Source of the DNA: an uncultured Pseudomonadota bacterium
GTDB taxonomy: Bacteria > Pseudomonadota > Gammaproteobacteria > Burkholderiales > Thiobacillaceae
NCBI GenBank assembly: GCA_903918705.1
Contig: CAIXFP010000619.1
Location: 1-5,884 of the forward strand
Length of the DNA stretch: 5,884 bases
Direction: 5' to 3'
The first letter of the stretch is position 1. Every line of letters starts with the position of its first letter. Below are positions 5,485 to 5,884 of this stretch, piece by piece. The notes under the pieces are model-generated. The model did not search any database. It worked only from the letters and a program-made list of their open reading frames with translations, and was not told where the DNA came from. Made by a program: the position numbers and the translations under genes.

Positions 5485-5490
5485 ATTGTA
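5485..5490 (-). promoter_or_regulatory. Candidate -10 box of the pcm-like / rhodanese / tolC operon
   Basis: TACAAT on the minus strand matches the sigma-70 -10 consensus at five of six positions. It lies about 39 bases upstream of the ATG at 5446, a normal leader length. The -35 region is GC-rich (GTCCGG or AGTCCG at about 17 bases), so the promoter is weak or needs an activator. Confidence 0.4.
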
Positions 5491-5530
5491 ACCCGTGGCC
5501 GCCGCACCCGGACTCCCGCGTGATACCACT

Positions 5531-5545
5531 CGGGCGGCGCGCCCG
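5531..5545 (-). terminator. GC-rich hairpin just after the LysR gene
   Basis: CGGGCG (5531-5536) and CGCCCG (5540-5545) pair perfectly around a three-base loop, two bases past the LysR stop codon. No T-run follows, so it may only slow polymerase or protect the mRNA end. It separates the regulator from the operon promoter at 5485-5490. Confidence 0.35.
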
Positions 5546-5547
5546 GA

Positions 5548-5884
5548 CTACTGCCGGTAGACCTCTTCCATGATCTCGATGAAGCGCCGCGCCTGGGGCG
5601 AGAGGAAGCGGCCGCGGCGCAGGACCAGTCCGTAGCTGCGCTTCGGGAAGTATTTGGTCAGGGGGATGCTTACCAGCTTCTCCGCGCCGGTGAGGCAGAT
5701 GTCGGTGACGATGGAAATGCCCATGCCCAGTTCCACATATTTCTTGATCACTTCCCAGCCGCCGGCTTCTAACGTGACGGTGAAGGTCAGGTTGTTTTGC
5801 TGGAAGACATATTTGACGATGCGCCAGGTGGAAAGGTGCGAGGGCGGCAGGATCAGACCGAAACCGCTGACATCTTCGAGGCTG
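5548..5884 (-). CDS. LysR-family regulator, C-terminal part (cut by the window edge)
   Basis: The frame is open from the window edge to the TAG at 5548-5550, giving about 111 residues. All belong to the effector-binding domain; the N-terminal helix-turn-helix lies outside. Visible landmarks are LPPSHLSTWRIVKYVF, then the strand LTFTVTLEAGGWEVIKKYV, then ELGMGISIVTDICL, which matches the LysR G-x-G-I-x-x-x-P/D region, and finally FPKRSYGLVLRRGRFLSPQ with RRFIEIM as last helix. The pattern V-I-K-x-Y-V-x-L-G-x-G and the late R-R-G-x-F-L are reminiscent of CysB/Cbl, which bind small sulfur-metabolite ligands, so a sulfur-related effector is plausible. A GTG at 5751 is internal and not a start. 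It is transcribed toward the methyltransferase operon on the same strand; whether it regulates that operon is unknown. Confidence 0.85.
   Translation of the reverse strand, partial: SLEDVSGFGLILPPSHLSTWRIVKYVFQQNNLTFTVTLEAGGWEVIKKYVELGMGISIVTDICLTGAEKLVSIPLTKYFPKRSYGLVLRRGRFLSPQARRFIEIMEEVYRQ

Noticed and set aside
1..5884. CRISPR array, insertion sequence, toxin-antitoxin pair or phage module
   Set aside because: No regularly spaced repeats, transposase or integrase patterns, or paired small genes are visible. The TIR gene has no recognisable defence partner within the window.

Overview
The window looks like a GC-rich (about 60% by eye) Gram-negative proteobacterial chromosome, most likely a betaproteobacterium. 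Three things suggest this: a TolC-type outer-membrane channel, a pcm-like / rhodanese / tolC gene order that I recall from betaproteobacterial genomes, and -10 boxes of the TAGAAT / TACAAT type followed by C/G-rich sequence. All seven supported genes lie on the minus strand, so the order of transcription runs from high to low coordinates. There is no rRNA, tRNA, CRISPR array or insertion sequence that I can recognise.

From right to left: (1) 5548-5884 is the C-terminal part of a LysR-family regulator with a CysB-like effector domain, cut by the window edge. (2) 4793-5446, 4467-4790 and 3145-4455 form a tight operon. It encodes a divergent protein-L-isoaspartate O-methyltransferase-like enzyme, a single-domain rhodanese and a TolC-family outer-membrane protein. 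A TACAAT box lies upstream, and a hairpin region at 3092-3133 lies just after tolC. (3) 2117-2968 encodes an HDOD-domain protein whose HD dyad has become AD. (4) A 240-base gap follows that is less GC-rich than its surroundings. It holds a perfect 11-base inverted repeat, a TAGAAT box and a doubtful 59-codon ORF whose stop overlaps the next start. (5) 929-1876 encodes a ten-helix AEC (auxin efflux carrier) family transporter. (6) 182-754 encodes a small stand-alone TIR-domain protein with a very strong Shine-Dalgarno sequence and its own control region. (7) Positions 1-181 hold no gene that I can support, only a hairpin that may end the TIR transcript.

The most interesting object is the TIR protein. 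Its fold signature is clear, but the position that normally carries the catalytic glutamate of NAD-cleaving TIR domains reads tryptophan, and the acidic BB-loop motif is also lost. It may be a non-enzymatic TIR scaffold or sensor, or a decaying gene. The pcm-like and HDOD proteins also lack signature residues of their families, so names transferred from homologues should be treated with care. The pcm-rhodanese-tolC operon probably links a protein-quality or sulfur-relay function with envelope export, but the sequence does not show the mechanism.
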